Assembly (NCBI GenBank): GCA_905182755.1
Contig: CAJJCS010000002.1
Coordinates: 455,001-519,000, forward strand
DNA: 64,000 nt
Source of the DNA: Aequorivita sp. HC6-5
Lineage (GTDB): Bacteria; Bacteroidota; Bacteroidia; Flavobacteriales; Flavobacteriaceae
Direction of reading: 5' to 3'
A program made the position numbers and the translations under genes. How positions within the stretch are numbered: position 1 is the stretch's first letter; every line of letters begins with the position of its first letter. Under the pieces are notes generated by a model, which was given only the letters and a program-made list of their open reading frames with translations, searched no databases and was not told the DNA's origin. Below are positions 31,663-40,999 of this stretch, in pieces.

Positions 31663-32068
31663 TTTAGCCAATATATCATTACAAGAAATACCTAAAATAA
31701 GTGATCCTGATGGTCGCGGAAACCTCTCTGTTATAGAAAAGGATGTATTGCCTTTTGATATAAAACGCGTGTACTATTTGTATGATGTGCCTAGTGATAG
31801 TAGTAGAGGAGGGCATGCTCATAAGCAGCTGCGTCAATTTTTAATAGCCCTTAGTGGTAGTTTTGACGTGGTACTTGATAATGGAAAACAGCGTAGAACC
31901 ATCACCTTAAATAGACCTAACAAGGGCCTTTTAATACCTTGCGGGGTTTGGCGAGAGTTAGAAAATTTTTCTGCAGGTGCGGTTTGTTTATCTTTAGTAA
32001 GTGAGGTGTATCAAGAAGAAGATTACATCCGTGATTATGATGTCTTCACATCATTTGTAGGCGCTTAA
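31649..32068 (+). CDS. fdtA: FdtA/QdtA-type dTDP-4-oxo-6-deoxyglucose 3,4-ketoisomerase (cupin)
   Basis: 139 residues. Single cupin domain with SRGGHAHKQLRQF, the histidine-bearing active site of FdtA and QdtA, and the family-typical DGRGNLSVIE and YLYDVPSDSSRGG. It shifts the keto group from C4 to C3 so that a DegT-type enzyme can place an amino group at C3. The aminotransferase is 3.6 kb upstream. Whether the product is the galacto (FdtA) or gluco (QdtA) epimer cannot be read from the sequence. Overlaps the convergent glycosyltransferase by 18 bases. Confidence 0.87.
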   Translation: MSYVNLANISLQEIPKISDPDGRGNLSVIEKDVLPFDIKRVYYLYDVPSDSSRGGHAHKQLRQFLIALSGSFDVVLDNGKQRRTITLNRPNKGLLIPCGVWRELENFSAGAVCLSLVSEVYQEEDYIRDYDVFTSFVGA

Positions 32069-32984
32069 CTGAAGCCCATTTTTTTCTAAAACTACTTTTA
32101 ACCATACTAAAACATTTAAAACAAAACTAGGTGCGCTTATTAAAAAGCGTTGCTTTTTGTTAAGATTTTTGAGATCTATCCCTTTTTTATTCTTTAAATA
32201 ATCCTCTTTATTTCCTGCTATTTTTGCAAATAGGGCCAGTGAATACCTGTTTAAGTCCAAGAACTTTTTAAGCCCTTTGTGGCTTGAAATATGTTTTTCA
32301 TAACAATCTAAATCTAGCGCTTTTTTTACTTGTTTTGGAGAATTTGACAAACTCGTTGCTTCAAAGCGATATGTTGCTAATGGAGTGTTTAAAAAAACCA
32401 CTGTGTAGGCTAGACCAAGTCTAATCCATAAATCTGTATCCTCTCCACTGCGCAGGGTTGGGTTGTAGTGTCCAATTGTTTCAAAAACATCTTTATGAAC
32501 AACCGTGCTGCTACTGGTGAGTATGGTATTTATATAGCTAGATGTAAAGTAAGATACTACATAGCTTTTATCTGGAGATAGGTTTGCTATGGAGTAGGTT
32601 GGTTTATACATTTTTCCTCTAGACTCTATAGTACAAACCGCTGCAAATACATGTTGTTTTGGATACCCATCTATAAGAGCATCTATTTTTTCAAGATAGT
32701 CTTCTTTCCATAGGTCATCTGCATCTAATAGCGCAATGTAGTCTGCATTTGCTGCATTTATACCGGTATTTCTAGCTACAGAAACCCCCTGGTTTTTTTG
32801 TTTAATGTAGTGTATTCTTGGATCTGTGAAAGCTCTTAATTATGGCCTCACTAGTGTCTGTAGCACCATCATTAACTACTATGAGCTCAAAATCTTCAAA
32901 ACGTTGTTTAATAACACTTTCTATGGTATTAGACAGCTGTTTTTCTTTGTTGTATACTGGTATGATTACAGAAAATCTAGGCAT
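32051..32984 (-). CDS. Family 2 glycosyltransferase, interrupted by a frameshift
   Basis: The N-terminus (MPRFSVIIPVYNKEKQLSNT, VVNDGATDTS) stops falsely after 60 codons. One base too many in the AAA run at 32829-32831 (TTT in the gene) explains this: correcting it gives KSFTDPRIHYIKQKNQGVSV followed by ARNTGINAANADYIALLDAD, with the expected donor-site DAD and DDLW. The second piece contains the acceptor motif SGEDTDLWIRL. About 310 residues in total. Its start overlaps the stop of the upstream glycosyltransferase. Confidence 0.85.
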
Positions 32985-33879
32985 TTTTCTTTAGTTTACA
33001 GTAAAAACATAGTTTATATAGATCAAACAAAATTATAGAGGGGTGTTTTGATTTTAAATTTGCAATGATTTGTTTTTCAAACCTATTACAAACAAAAATA
33101 AAAATAGCTGTTAGCCCAATGCTATTTAATTGATTGTATCTTCTTTGTAAGGGGCGAGCAGTAGTATCTATTTTTTTATTTTTTTCAAGGGTGAATGTTG
33201 TTTGTATTGCCCCTAATGATTTTTCAATAAATACAGCCGTGCTCTCAAGACCTAAATGAATGGTTGGGTTTTCAATGTGTAAAATAGTTGCCTTAAATTC
33301 TTTTAATTTATAAGAGAAAAATATATCAAGGCCATACATGTTAGCCTCTAATACATTCGCTTTTTCAAACATTTTTTTTTGAATTAATACATTTTGAGAG
33401 ATTATATCATAAGGGTTTTTCTTTCTAATTTGAGTGCTTTTTGATTCTTTTTTATGACCATATACCCATCTAAGTAGTTGCTTGTGTTCTGGTCTTTGAC
33501 CCTTATAAACAATTCCACCACTTATAACATCGTGCTTATTGTCTAGCTCCTTTGTATATGTTGCAATGTAATTTTCATTTAACGGTATTACATCTGCATC
33601 TAAAAAAAGCAACCAATCATATTTTGCTTTTTTTGCTAGTATATTTCTTGTGGCTGTTCTGCCAATATTTTTTTCATTCTCAAGAAAACTACAGTGGTCT
33701 AGAGCGTTTATTTTTTTATTTTCAGCGCTACATTGTTTATCAGTAGATGCATCATCAAGCGCTAAAATTTCAAAAACAACCTTACTTTCTATAGCTTGTT
33801 GCTGTAGTGTTTTTACAAGCAATAAGGTATTGTAATTATATGTAGGTATTAAAATTGAAAGCATAGCGCTAAGGTACAA
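32977..33879 (-). CDS. Family 2 glycosyltransferase
   Basis: 300 residues: MLSILIPTYNYNTLLLVKTL, LDDASTD, GRTATRNILAKKAKYDWLLF and the metal-binding LDADVIP. The start could be the first Met or Met6 (MLSILIP); the latter fits the family better. First gene of a two-gene minus-strand unit with the glycosyltransferase that overlaps its stop by eight bases. Probably acts in the same glycan pathway. Confidence 0.87.
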   Translation of the reverse strand: MYLSAMLSILIPTYNYNTLLLVKTLQQQAIESKVVFEILALDDASTDKQCSAENKKINALDHCSFLENEKNIGRTATRNILAKKAKYDWLLFLDADVIPLNENYIATYTKELDNKHDVISGGIVYKGQRPEHKQLLRWVYGHKKESKSTQIRKKNPYDIISQNVLIQKKMFEKANVLEANMYGLDIFFSYKLKEFKATILHIENPTIHLGLESTAVFIEKSLGAIQTTFTLEKNKKIDTTARPLQRRYNQLNSIGLTAIFIFVCNRFEKQIIANLKSKHPSIILFDLYKLCFYCKLKKNA

Positions 33880-34027
33880 AACTGTTTAAATGTAACGTAT
33901 TGAACTTCATAAGATTTTATGGGCTCTATTTTTTGATTTTTTTTCTTTGTAGTTATTTCATTTAATACGTTACTGTTTTTAGATAAGTTGTTGTTTTTCA
34001 GGCGTGTAATTTGAAGGGAAGCTGGTT

Positions 34028-34057
34028 TTGAGTATTAAATTAATTGTTATATGTTTG
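34028..34057 (+). promoter_or_regulatory. Promoter TTG-N19-TATGTTTG of the lysozyme-like gene
   Basis: TTG (34028-34030), 19 bases, TATGTTTG (34050-34057) is a full match to the Bacteroidota pattern. It shows that the TTG at 34028 is the -33 box and not a start codon, so translation begins at 34106 after a leader of about 40 bases. Confidence 0.6.
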
Positions 34058-34105
34058 CATCCCCTAAATTTTGTGAGGTTTTTTCCTCACTTCAACTTTT
34101 TAACC

Positions 34106-34759
34106 ATGAAAAAAAGCATCATAATACCTACTGTACTGCTTTCTATTGCTGTGTTCTTTCTCCTAAGTTTTTCGGAAAAAGAAGCTGCCATAGACCTTTC
34201 TCACTATAAAATTACAGAAAAAGCATACCTATATCACGTGCCTACAAAAAAAGAATCGCAACAGGTTTCTTTGCTCTCCAGTACGTCTTTTTTCAATATA
34301 TTTTTAGGAAAAACATTTATAGGTTTTAAAGAAGCGCTTGGTTTTAATGAATCTACAGGTAATTATGCAAGTATAAATAGGTACGGGTATCTTGGTAAAT
34401 ACCAATTTGCGGCAACCACTCTCTCTCTTATTGGAGTCTATAATACACATGCTTTTTTGGCCAATGCTGCTTTACAAGAAAAAGCTTTTATTGCCAATAC
34501 CTCGAGGAATAAATGGATATTACGCAGAGATATTAAGCGTTTTGTGGGTACAAAAATTAATAATGTACTTGTTACAGAGTCTGGTATTTTAGCAGCTGCA
34601 CATTTAGCTGGTGCTGGTAACGTAAAAAAATACCTAAGAAGTGATGGCGATTTTTTCTTTAAAGACGCCTTTGGAACTACCATACACAACTATTTAAAGA
34701 AATTCTCGGGTTATGACACCTCTAGTGTAACCCCAAATATCAAAGCAAAAGCTATATAG
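34106..34759 (+). CDS. Lysozyme-like (transglycosylase-fold) exported protein
   Basis: 217 residues. An N-terminal hydrophobic segment (MKKSIIIPTVLLSIAVFFLL) acts as signal or anchor. GFNESTGNYASINRYGYLGK has Glu82 in the place of the catalytic glutamate of lysozyme-like transglycosylases (E-S-x-G-x-Y), followed by GKYQF. The C-terminal part (LAAAHLAGAGNVKKYLRS) is also typical. It may cut peptidoglycan, but no substrate-binding domain such as LysM is present. Own promoter at 34028. Confidence 0.65.
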   Translation: MKKSIIIPTVLLSIAVFFLLSFSEKEAAIDLSHYKITEKAYLYHVPTKKESQQVSLLSSTSFFNIFLGKTFIGFKEALGFNESTGNYASINRYGYLGKYQFAATTLSLIGVYNTHAFLANAALQEKAFIANTSRNKWILRRDIKRFVGTKINNVLVTESGILAAAHLAGAGNVKKYLRSDGDFFFKDAFGTTIHNYLKKFSGYDTSSVTPNIKAKAI

Positions 34760-34771
34760 TCTATACTTACA

Positions 34772-35485
34772 CTACCCTTGTATTATAAACATTGTAGGTC
34801 TTTTGTGAAGATCTACCTTTATTCTTTTCCAGTTTTGTGCAGATTCGGTTCTTATAAACTCTGTAGACAAGGTAATATCACAAGCAACACATATATCTGT
34901 GTTTTTTTGTAAAGCCGTTGTAAGACTCTCTAGCATTTGATTATTCCTGTAAGGTGTTTCTATAAACAATTGACTTTGGTTGTCTTGGATAGACCTTTTT
35001 TCTAATTGCTTGATCTTTGCCTTGCGTTCTGCCTTATCTATAGGTAGGTAGCCGTTAAAAGCAAAATTCTGCCCATTAAAACCACTAGCCATCATTGCCA
35101 GTAGTATAGAAGAAGGTCCAACCAGTGGTACTACTTTAATTCCGTTTTTGTGTGCCTGTGCCACCACTGCAGCTCCAGGATCTGCAATGCCGGGACATCC
35201 AGCATCAGAGATTACGCCAACATCCAGCCCTTTAAGGCATGGCTCCAGCATTTGAGGTATGTCCTGGGGCTTTGTAAACTTGTTTATTTCTTCTATATGT
35301 AAACTATTTTGTGATTTTTTACTCGCTACTGCTTTAATGAATCTACGAGCACTTTTTTCATGCTCAACAATATAATAATCTATATTTTCTACTGCTTTTT
35401 TCACCAAAAGAGGTAGCACCTCTAATGGAGAATTTTCTCCCAGTGTACAGGGTATTAGGTATAGATTTCCTTTTAGGGTTTTCAT
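34772..35485 (-). CDS. SAM-dependent methyltransferase, RsmI-like tetrapyrrole methylase fold
   Basis: 237 residues. GNLYLIPCTLGEN, the SAM-binding VISDAGCPGIADPGA and GPSSILLAMMASGFNGQNF are typical of the RsmI branch, which methylates the ribose of C1402 in 16S rRNA. Bacteroidota often have a second, divergent copy of this kind; whether this is the true RsmI is open. It ends a minus-strand run dnaA - phosphatase - sugar dehydrogenase - methyltransferase. Confidence 0.82.
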   Translation of the reverse strand: MKTLKGNLYLIPCTLGENSPLEVLPLLVKKAVENIDYYIVEHEKSARRFIKAVASKKSQNSLHIEEINKFTKPQDIPQMLEPCLKGLDVGVISDAGCPGIADPGAAVVAQAHKNGIKVVPLVGPSSILLAMMASGFNGQNFAFNGYLPIDKAERKAKIKQLEKRSIQDNQSQLFIETPYRNNQMLESLTTALQKNTDICVACDITLSTEFIRTESAQNWKRIKVDLHKRPTMFIIQG

Positions 35486-35488
35486 TAC

Positions 35489-36863
35489 TTATTTAATCAT
35501 TAATTTTTTTACAAATTTAGCTCCCTGTTTGGTCGTTATAGTTATAAAATACATCCCTTTGGCAAAACTTGAGGTGTTTAGCTGTTTTTGGTTTGATTGT
35601 AGCGTTTCAGTATATATAATACTCCCTTTTATATCCGAAATTTTAAGATGTTCCATTACCTGTGTTTGTAGTTTGATACTCACAATATCGTTGGCTGGGT
35701 TTGGATATATTATAATATTGTTGCTTTGATTTTCTGATATATTCATTTCAGGAACAGTACCCTTTATTTTTGAAATACTTCCGCCAAGATTTACAATATA
35801 ATAGTCTCTGTAAATGTCTTCACCAAAACCAACCCAGGTACCTGGAAATTGTCCTTGATTTATATAACTAAGACTTTCAATGTCTAGTGTAGAAATCATA
35901 CCGTCAATATCAGCAAAAATATATTGATCATAAAGATCAGCCCATTCTGAGCCTCTGTATACATATCCTCCAATTACAGAGCCTCCTCCATTCCAACTGT
36001 AATCAAAAACCGGGAATGTTAACTCACTCTCATCTGGGCATCCTGAGGTGTTAAAAGGAGCATTACCTTCATAACATCTCCACCCATAATTTAAACCTGC
36101 CTGGCTTAAGCTAGCTCTGTTTACTTCTTCTCTAGCATTTTGCCCAACATCTCCAATCCAGATACTATTTGTCTCTGGGATCCATGGTAAATCTAAAGGG
36201 GTTTCTAAGGCCTGTGGCCCAGATTTCATCTCTTGTGTTTGGGTCACCTATAAATGGGTTGTCTGAGGGGATGCCATAATTGTTGCCACCACTTTGGGTG
36301 TCTATGTCAATTCTTAGCAATTTCCCAATGAGTAGGGTAGGATTTTGAGCATTGTTATCTGTGTCACCACCCCCGCCACCATCACCAAGGCCAATATAGA
36401 GGTAGCCATCTTGGGGTCCAAAAGCAATGGTCCCTCCGTTATGGTTTGAGAAAGGTTGCGAAACTGTTAGCAACATTACTTCTGAGTTTGGATCTGCAAT
36501 GTCTGGATTTGAAGTGCTTACAGAGAATCGTGAAATTTGTGTATCTCCACTACTATTTGAGTAGTGAACAAAGAAATAGCCGTTATTTTGATACTCTGGA
36601 TGAAACGCCAAACCTAGTAAACCTCTTTCACCACCAGCATTTACTATAGATTGTATGTCAAGAAAAGGGGTAGTATTTACCACTCCGTTTAAATCTACTA
36701 TTTTAATAACCCCACCTTGTTCTACTACAAATAGCCTTTCATCTCCAGCATTTTTGAGCGCTAGTGGGCTAGAAAAACCATCGGCAAAATCTTCTAATTC
36801 TATTGTTTGTGAGAATGCATTTAAACAAAAAAATGCGCAAATAAGTAGGAGTGTGTTTTTCAT
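35489..36863 (-). CDS. Secreted PQQ-type sugar dehydrogenase with type IX sorting domain, interrupted by a frameshift
   Basis: Signal peptide (MKNTLLLICAFFCLNAFSQ), then a glucose/sorbosone dehydrogenase-like six-bladed propeller (GERGLLGLAFHPEYQNNGYF, YLYIGLGDGGGGGD, ATGLRNPFRFTMD) and a C-terminal type IX secretion signal (IIYPNPANDIVSI ... FAKGMYFITI ... KKLMIK). The frame breaks at the GGG run 36177-36179 (CCC in the gene). Removing one base joins FRFTMDPETNSIWIGDVGQN and gives 457 residues. It would oxidise sugars at the cell surface; the cofactor is assumed from the family. Confidence 0.86.
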
Positions 36864-36901
36864 AGTTTTTGTGTTTTAATCAAAGTAACAAAAATTAATG
36901 A

Positions 36902-37362
36902 TTAACTAAAGGCAGGGTTACTCACAATTTTCTCACAGGCTTTATGTAGCATCGTATACCGTGTTTAAAACCATTTTTACCCCCGTAATACGGATCTGGC
37001 ACTTCTTTGTCTTGTCCAGGATGGGTGCTTTCTAATATCAGAGATACTTTTTCTATCTCTTGAGGTGTCTTGGCTAACTTTATTACGTCTTTGTAGTTTG
37101 ACTTGTCCATCACAAAAATATAATCATAGATTTCATAATCATAGGTTGAGAATTGTTTTGCCCTTTGGTGTGTGATATCAATGTTATATTTGGCAGCAAC
37201 TTCAATGCTTCTTGGATCTGGTTTGTTGCCCACATGCCAAGCTCCTGTCCCGGAAGATTGCACCTCAAACCTATTTGTATCTAACATGTCCTCTAAAATA
37301 CCATGCGCTAGAGGTGATCGGCAAATATTGCCCAAACAAACCATAAGTATTTTAGTTTTCAA
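36902..37362 (-). CDS. Low-molecular-weight protein-tyrosine phosphatase, frameshifted near the C-terminus
   Basis: The active-site loop VCLGNICRSP (Cys9, Arg15) and the general-acid region EVPDPYYGG are intact. After NGFKH the written frame continues with an atypical tail and stops at 36922. One base appears to be missing around 36950-36962: the frame one base behind reads MLHKACEKIVSNPAFS, the usual family ending, with a stop at 36902. Such enzymes remove phosphate from tyrosine or arginine residues and can regulate capsule synthesis. Follows dnaA after a terminator. Confidence 0.83.
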
Positions 37363-37400
37363 TGAATGCTGTTTTAAATGCTTTTTAAAATTGGGGAATA

Positions 37401-37425
37401 AAAAATCCCGCCATTGGCAGGATTT
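37401..37425 (-). terminator. Terminator downstream of dnaA
   Basis: AAATCC / GGATTT stem extended by GCC/GGC with one mismatch, with a U-tract of five or more on the minus strand, seven bases after the dnaA stop. Confidence 0.65.
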
Positions 37426-37431
37426 AATAAT

Positions 37432-38862
37432 TTATAGTGTGAGCTTCTTTTGCAAATCTTCCACATATTTTCTAAACTGTTTATCTGTGCTGGATAGGTT
37501 GTCTACGGTTTTACAAGCATGTAGTACGGTGGCATGATCTCGTTGTCCTATCTGAGAACCAATAGAGGCAAGTGATGCCTTAGTGAATTTTTTTGCAAAA
37601 AACATGGCCAGTTGTCTAGCTTGAACGATGTGTCGTTTTCTTGTTTTGGATTGCAGTGTTTCTACATCCATCTGGAAATAATCGCTTACTACTTTTTGTA
37701 TGTAGTCTATAGATACCTCACGTTTTGTGTGCTTAACGTAGTTGTCCACGATCTTTTTTGCAAGATCTATGGTAATTTCTTTTTTATTGAAAGAAGAATG
37801 AGCTATTAATGATATAATGGCGCCCTCTAATTCTCTAATATTTGTTTTGATGTTGTTTGCTAAAAACTCAACGATATCTTCTGGCATTTCTACACCGTCT
37901 CTATATAATTTGTTTTTGATAATAGCAATGCGCGTTTCACAATCTGGGTGGTTAAGCTCTGCAGATAAACCCCACTTAAAGCGAGAGAGCAATCTTTGCT
38001 CTATATCTATCATATCAACAGGTGCTTTGTCACTAGTTAATATAACCTGCTTTCCGTTTTGATGTAGGTGATTAAATATGTGAAAAAACACATCTTGAGT
38101 TCCTGCCTTGCCAGAGAGTAATTGGATATCATCAACAATCAAAACATCAATCACTTGGTAGAAGTGAATAAAATCGTTTCTGTTATTTTTCTTTACAGAT
38201 TCACTGTATTGTTGTACAAATTTCTCTGCCGAGATGTAAAGAACCGTTTTTTCTGGATACTTATCTTTTATGTCAACCCCGATAGCGTGCGCTAAATGAG
38301 TTTTACCAAGGCCAACACTTCCAAATACCAATAGCGGATTGAAAGACGTTCCTCCTGGTTTATTTGCAACTGCAATACCTGCAGATCTAGCCAGTCGGTT
38401 TGATTCTCCTTCCAAGAAATTTTCAAAATTATAACTTGGGTTTAATTGAGATTCTATTTTTACATTTCTAATACCAGGGATTACAAATGGATTTTTAAGC
38501 TCTGGGCTTTTGTTCTTTAGGGGAACATCCACATTTTGTGATCCTTGATTGTTGCTTCTATTTGAACTTGGAATTCTTTCTGTAAAAGGCTGCTTGTTCC
38601 CGTAGGTGTTTTCCATCCTAATGACATACACCAACTTTGCCGTTGGGCCTAACTCTTTTGTTAAGGCAACTTTTAATAATTTTACGTAGTGTTCCTCTAA
38701 CCACTCATAAAAAAACTTACTAGGTACTTGAATACTCAGTGCATTGTCACATAGTTTTACTGCTTTGATCGGTTCGAACCATGTTTTATAGGCTTGCTGG
38801 GTAATATTATCTTCAATAAATGAGAGACAATTATTCCATACAATTGCAGAAGTATTATCCAT
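37432..38862 (-). CDS. dnaA: Chromosomal replication initiator protein DnaA
   Basis: 476 residues with all four domains: N-terminal DnaB-contact domain (WNNCLSFIEDNITQQAYKTW), a low-complexity linker, the AAA+ core (GSVGLGKTHLAHAIG Walker A, VLIVDDIQLL Walker B, LLSRFKWGL), and the C-terminal DNA-binding domain (ARQLAMFFAKKFTKASLASI, GQRDHATVLHACKT). It opens the origin of replication. The 229-base upstream gap has A/T runs but no recognisable cluster of DnaA boxes, so I do not place oriC here. Confidence 0.97.
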   Translation of the reverse strand: MDNTSAIVWNNCLSFIEDNITQQAYKTWFEPIKAVKLCDNALSIQVPSKFFYEWLEEHYVKLLKVALTKELGPTAKLVYVIRMENTYGNKQPFTERIPSSNRSNNQGSQNVDVPLKNKSPELKNPFVIPGIRNVKIESQLNPSYNFENFLEGESNRLARSAGIAVANKPGGTSFNPLLVFGSVGLGKTHLAHAIGVDIKDKYPEKTVLYISAEKFVQQYSESVKKNNRNDFIHFYQVIDVLIVDDIQLLSGKAGTQDVFFHIFNHLHQNGKQVILTSDKAPVDMIDIEQRLLSRFKWGLSAELNHPDCETRIAIIKNKLYRDGVEMPEDIVEFLANNIKTNIRELEGAIISLIAHSSFNKKEITIDLAKKIVDNYVKHTKREVSIDYIQKVVSDYFQMDVETLQSKTRKRHIVQARQLAMFFAKKFTKASLASIGSQIGQRDHATVLHACKTVDNLSSTDKQFRKYVEDLQKKLTL

Positions 38863-39091
38863 AGTTTTTTTAGTGGGTATTTTGTTGGTTAATCTTTTTA
38901 TTTTGCCTGTCTCAAAAAATTATTGACACATGGAATAGTTAAAAAAGCGTTCGAACTTTCTTGCACAACAAATATGTGAACAAATTTGTAAAAAAAAAAA
39001 CGTTTTGCTGTTGAATTTTCGGTTTTTTTATTGCATGTTTAACTTGAGGGCCTTACGGCTTAATAAATAACCACTTTTACAGCTATTATTT

Positions 39092-39487
39092 TTGAAAAAA
39101 ACAACTACTACTTTGCGCGTTAGATATGGAGAGACAGACAAGATGGGAATCGTGTACTACGGAAATTACGCCACCTATTTAGAACAAGGAAGAACAGAGT
39201 GGCTAAGAGATATAGGCTTTTCTTACAAATGGATGGAGGATAACGGTATTCATCTACCGGTTGTCGAGTTAAGTGTCAAATACAAAGCTCCTGCTCGGTA
39301 TGACGATGTCTTGACTGTCACTACACATTTAAAGAAAATTCCTACATACCGTATTGATTTTTCCTATGAAATACACAATCAAGAGGGTCAACTTTTAATA
39401 ACCGGTGAAACCTCTTTGGTTTTTGTAAATAGCATTACAAACAAGTTGCAAAAAGTGCCTACTTATTTATTAGAGAAGTTAGTTTAG
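39092..39487 (+). CDS. Acyl-CoA thioesterase, YbgC/4HBT hotdog family
   Basis: 131 residues. RVRYGETDKMGIVYYGNYATYLEQGRTEW (in part) is the YbgC active-site stretch with the catalytic Asp and the Y-x-N/H turn; VKYKAPARYDD and GETSLVFVN follow. It hydrolyses acyl-CoA thioesters. TTG is used as start because it gives the family-typical N-terminus (MKKTTTTLRVRYGETD) and no ATG lies upstream in frame. Divergent from dnaA. Confidence 0.88.
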   Translation: MKKTTTTLRVRYGETDKMGIVYYGNYATYLEQGRTEWLRDIGFSYKWMEDNGIHLPVVELSVKYKAPARYDDVLTVTTHLKKIPTYRIDFSYEIHNQEGQLLITGETSLVFVNSITNKLQKVPTYLLEKLV

Positions 39488-39511
39488 TAAAAAAAATAAT
39501 AAGGAATTTTA

Positions 39512-40123
39512 CTACAACCTTTTTATTGCTACTTTATAGGTGTTTTCAAATAAAGTGAAAATCCTATCAGCATCTTTTTTTCTTACAGAAATTGTGAGTT
39601 TACAATTGTGTTCCAATTTTTGATCAATGAGCTTTATTTTTTCATCCTTTATGTTTCTCATCACTAAGCTCATTTCTGGATATTCAAAAAGAAGCACAAA
39701 CGATATATTAATTGTTTTTTCTTGAATAGATGCAATTTCTAGTGTTAATTTGGCAGATGTTTTATAGGCTTGGATTAATCCTCCAACACCTAGTTTAGTG
39801 CCTCCAAAGTAGCGTACACTCACCACAAGGGTATTGGTTAGTTTAAAGGCTTGTAGTTGTCCATATATTGGCATTCCTGCACTATTGTTTGGTTCTCCAT
39901 CATCATTGGCTCTGTATTTTTGATAGCTTTCTCCCAGTTGCCAAGCATAACAAAAATGGCGTGCGGTGTGATGATGCTTTTTTAAATTTTCTATACACGC
40001 TTTAATATCTTGCTCTGTGCTTACTGGAAATGCATAACCATAAAATTTACTTCCACGATCTTTATGAAGTGTTTCACCGCAGGCAGATGCTATTGTGTAA
40101 TAGGTGTCTTTAATGTGTTTCAT
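39512..40123 (-). CDS. YigZ/IMPACT family protein
   Basis: 203 residues with the two-part YigZ structure: N-terminal UPF0029 domain (RGSKFYGYAFPV, HHTARHFCYAWQLG, ANDDGEPNNSAGMPI, VVSVRYFGGTKLGVGGLIQAY) and a smaller C-terminal alpha-beta domain. The eukaryotic relative IMPACT affects translation control; the bacterial role is unclear. Its start lies directly at the stop of the EamA transporter gene, so they are co-transcribed. Confidence 0.9.
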   Translation of the reverse strand: MKHIKDTYYTIASACGETLHKDRGSKFYGYAFPVSTEQDIKACIENLKKHHHTARHFCYAWQLGESYQKYRANDDGEPNNSAGMPIYGQLQAFKLTNTLVVSVRYFGGTKLGVGGLIQAYKTSAKLTLEIASIQEKTINISFVLLFEYPEMSLVMRNIKDEKIKLIDQKLEHNCKLTISVRKKDADRIFTLFENTYKVAIKRL

Positions 40124-40999
40124 TTATAGTGTAGCTAGGCTTACCAGTGCAATGCTAATAATTGCTAAGGTAATGCCTATCCAATTTTTTATAGAGAGCT
40201 GTTCCTTAAAAAAGACAATACCCAATAAAGTTGAGATAATGACAATGCCCACATTGTTTATAGTAAAGATACCAGAGCTGTCAAACAAATCGCTCCTTAG
40301 TGCCTTGACTAAAAAGTAGATAGAGAAGTAGTTTGGAATTCCAAGAACAATACCGGCTATTATATTTTTAAACTCAAGCACGAGCACCCCTTTTATTTTT
40401 TGTGCCACTAATACCATAATCCCAATAACTCCTGCTGTCATAAATATGGTTGAAGAAAAAAGCGGAATGAGGCTTTTGTCTGTAATAAAGTCATTTTGTA
40501 AAAAGTTTAAACTAGTGTCAATAAGGCCACTCCCCAAAAAAACTAGCATCGGGAACACCAAATTTCTTTTCTGTAAGATGATGCCGCTATCTTTTTTTAC
40601 AGCTACAAGATATACAGCTACAAGCGCTAAAACAATACCGGCTGCTTTGAAGGGCCCAAGGGGTTCCTGGTAGTACCATAGCCCAAAGGCAATAGGTATT
40701 ACAAGTGCCATTTTTGTAGCCACAGAGACTACAGATAAACCACTATGCTGCGTGGTTATAGCCATCAGGTTAAATACTATAATAAATAATGCGCCCAAAG
40801 CCAGGGTGTAATAAAACCAATTGTATTGGGGTATTGCAGATAACTCAATGCTGTTTTGGTAACCAATTACCCCGCAGCTGCAAGCAACAAAATAATTAAC
40901 TACAATGGCCTGTAGGGTGTTAATATTGTAACTAGCAAAAAGCCTAAATATTACAAATATGAGTGTTGAGGCTATAATGCTTAATGCTAAGAATATCAT
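40124..40999 (-). CDS. EamA/DMT family transporter
   Basis: 291 residues with ten predicted membrane helices in two repeats, the standard drug/metabolite transporter layout. The end of the second repeat (GIVIISTLLGIVFFKEQLS) has the family's typical E before the last helix. Substrate unknown. It overlaps the end of ribD by four bases and precedes the YigZ-type gene. Confidence 0.85.
   Translation of the reverse strand: MIFLALSIIASTLIFVIFRLFASYNINTLQAIVVNYFVACSCGVIGYQNSIELSAIPQYNWFYYTLALGALFIIVFNLMAITTQHSGLSVVSVATKMALVIPIAFGLWYYQEPLGPFKAAGIVLALVAVYLVAVKKDSGIILQKRNLVFPMLVFLGSGLIDTSLNFLQNDFITDKSLIPLFSSTIFMTAGVIGIMVLVAQKIKGVLVLEFKNIIAGIVLGIPNYFSIYFLVKALRSDLFDSSGIFTINNVGIVIISTLLGIVFFKEQLSIKNWIGITLAIISIALVSLATL

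Noticed and set aside
38863-39091. Gap next to dnaA as origin of replication
   Set aside because: A/T-rich, but I find no cluster of DnaA boxes. A cumulative GC-skew plot of the whole genome would decide.
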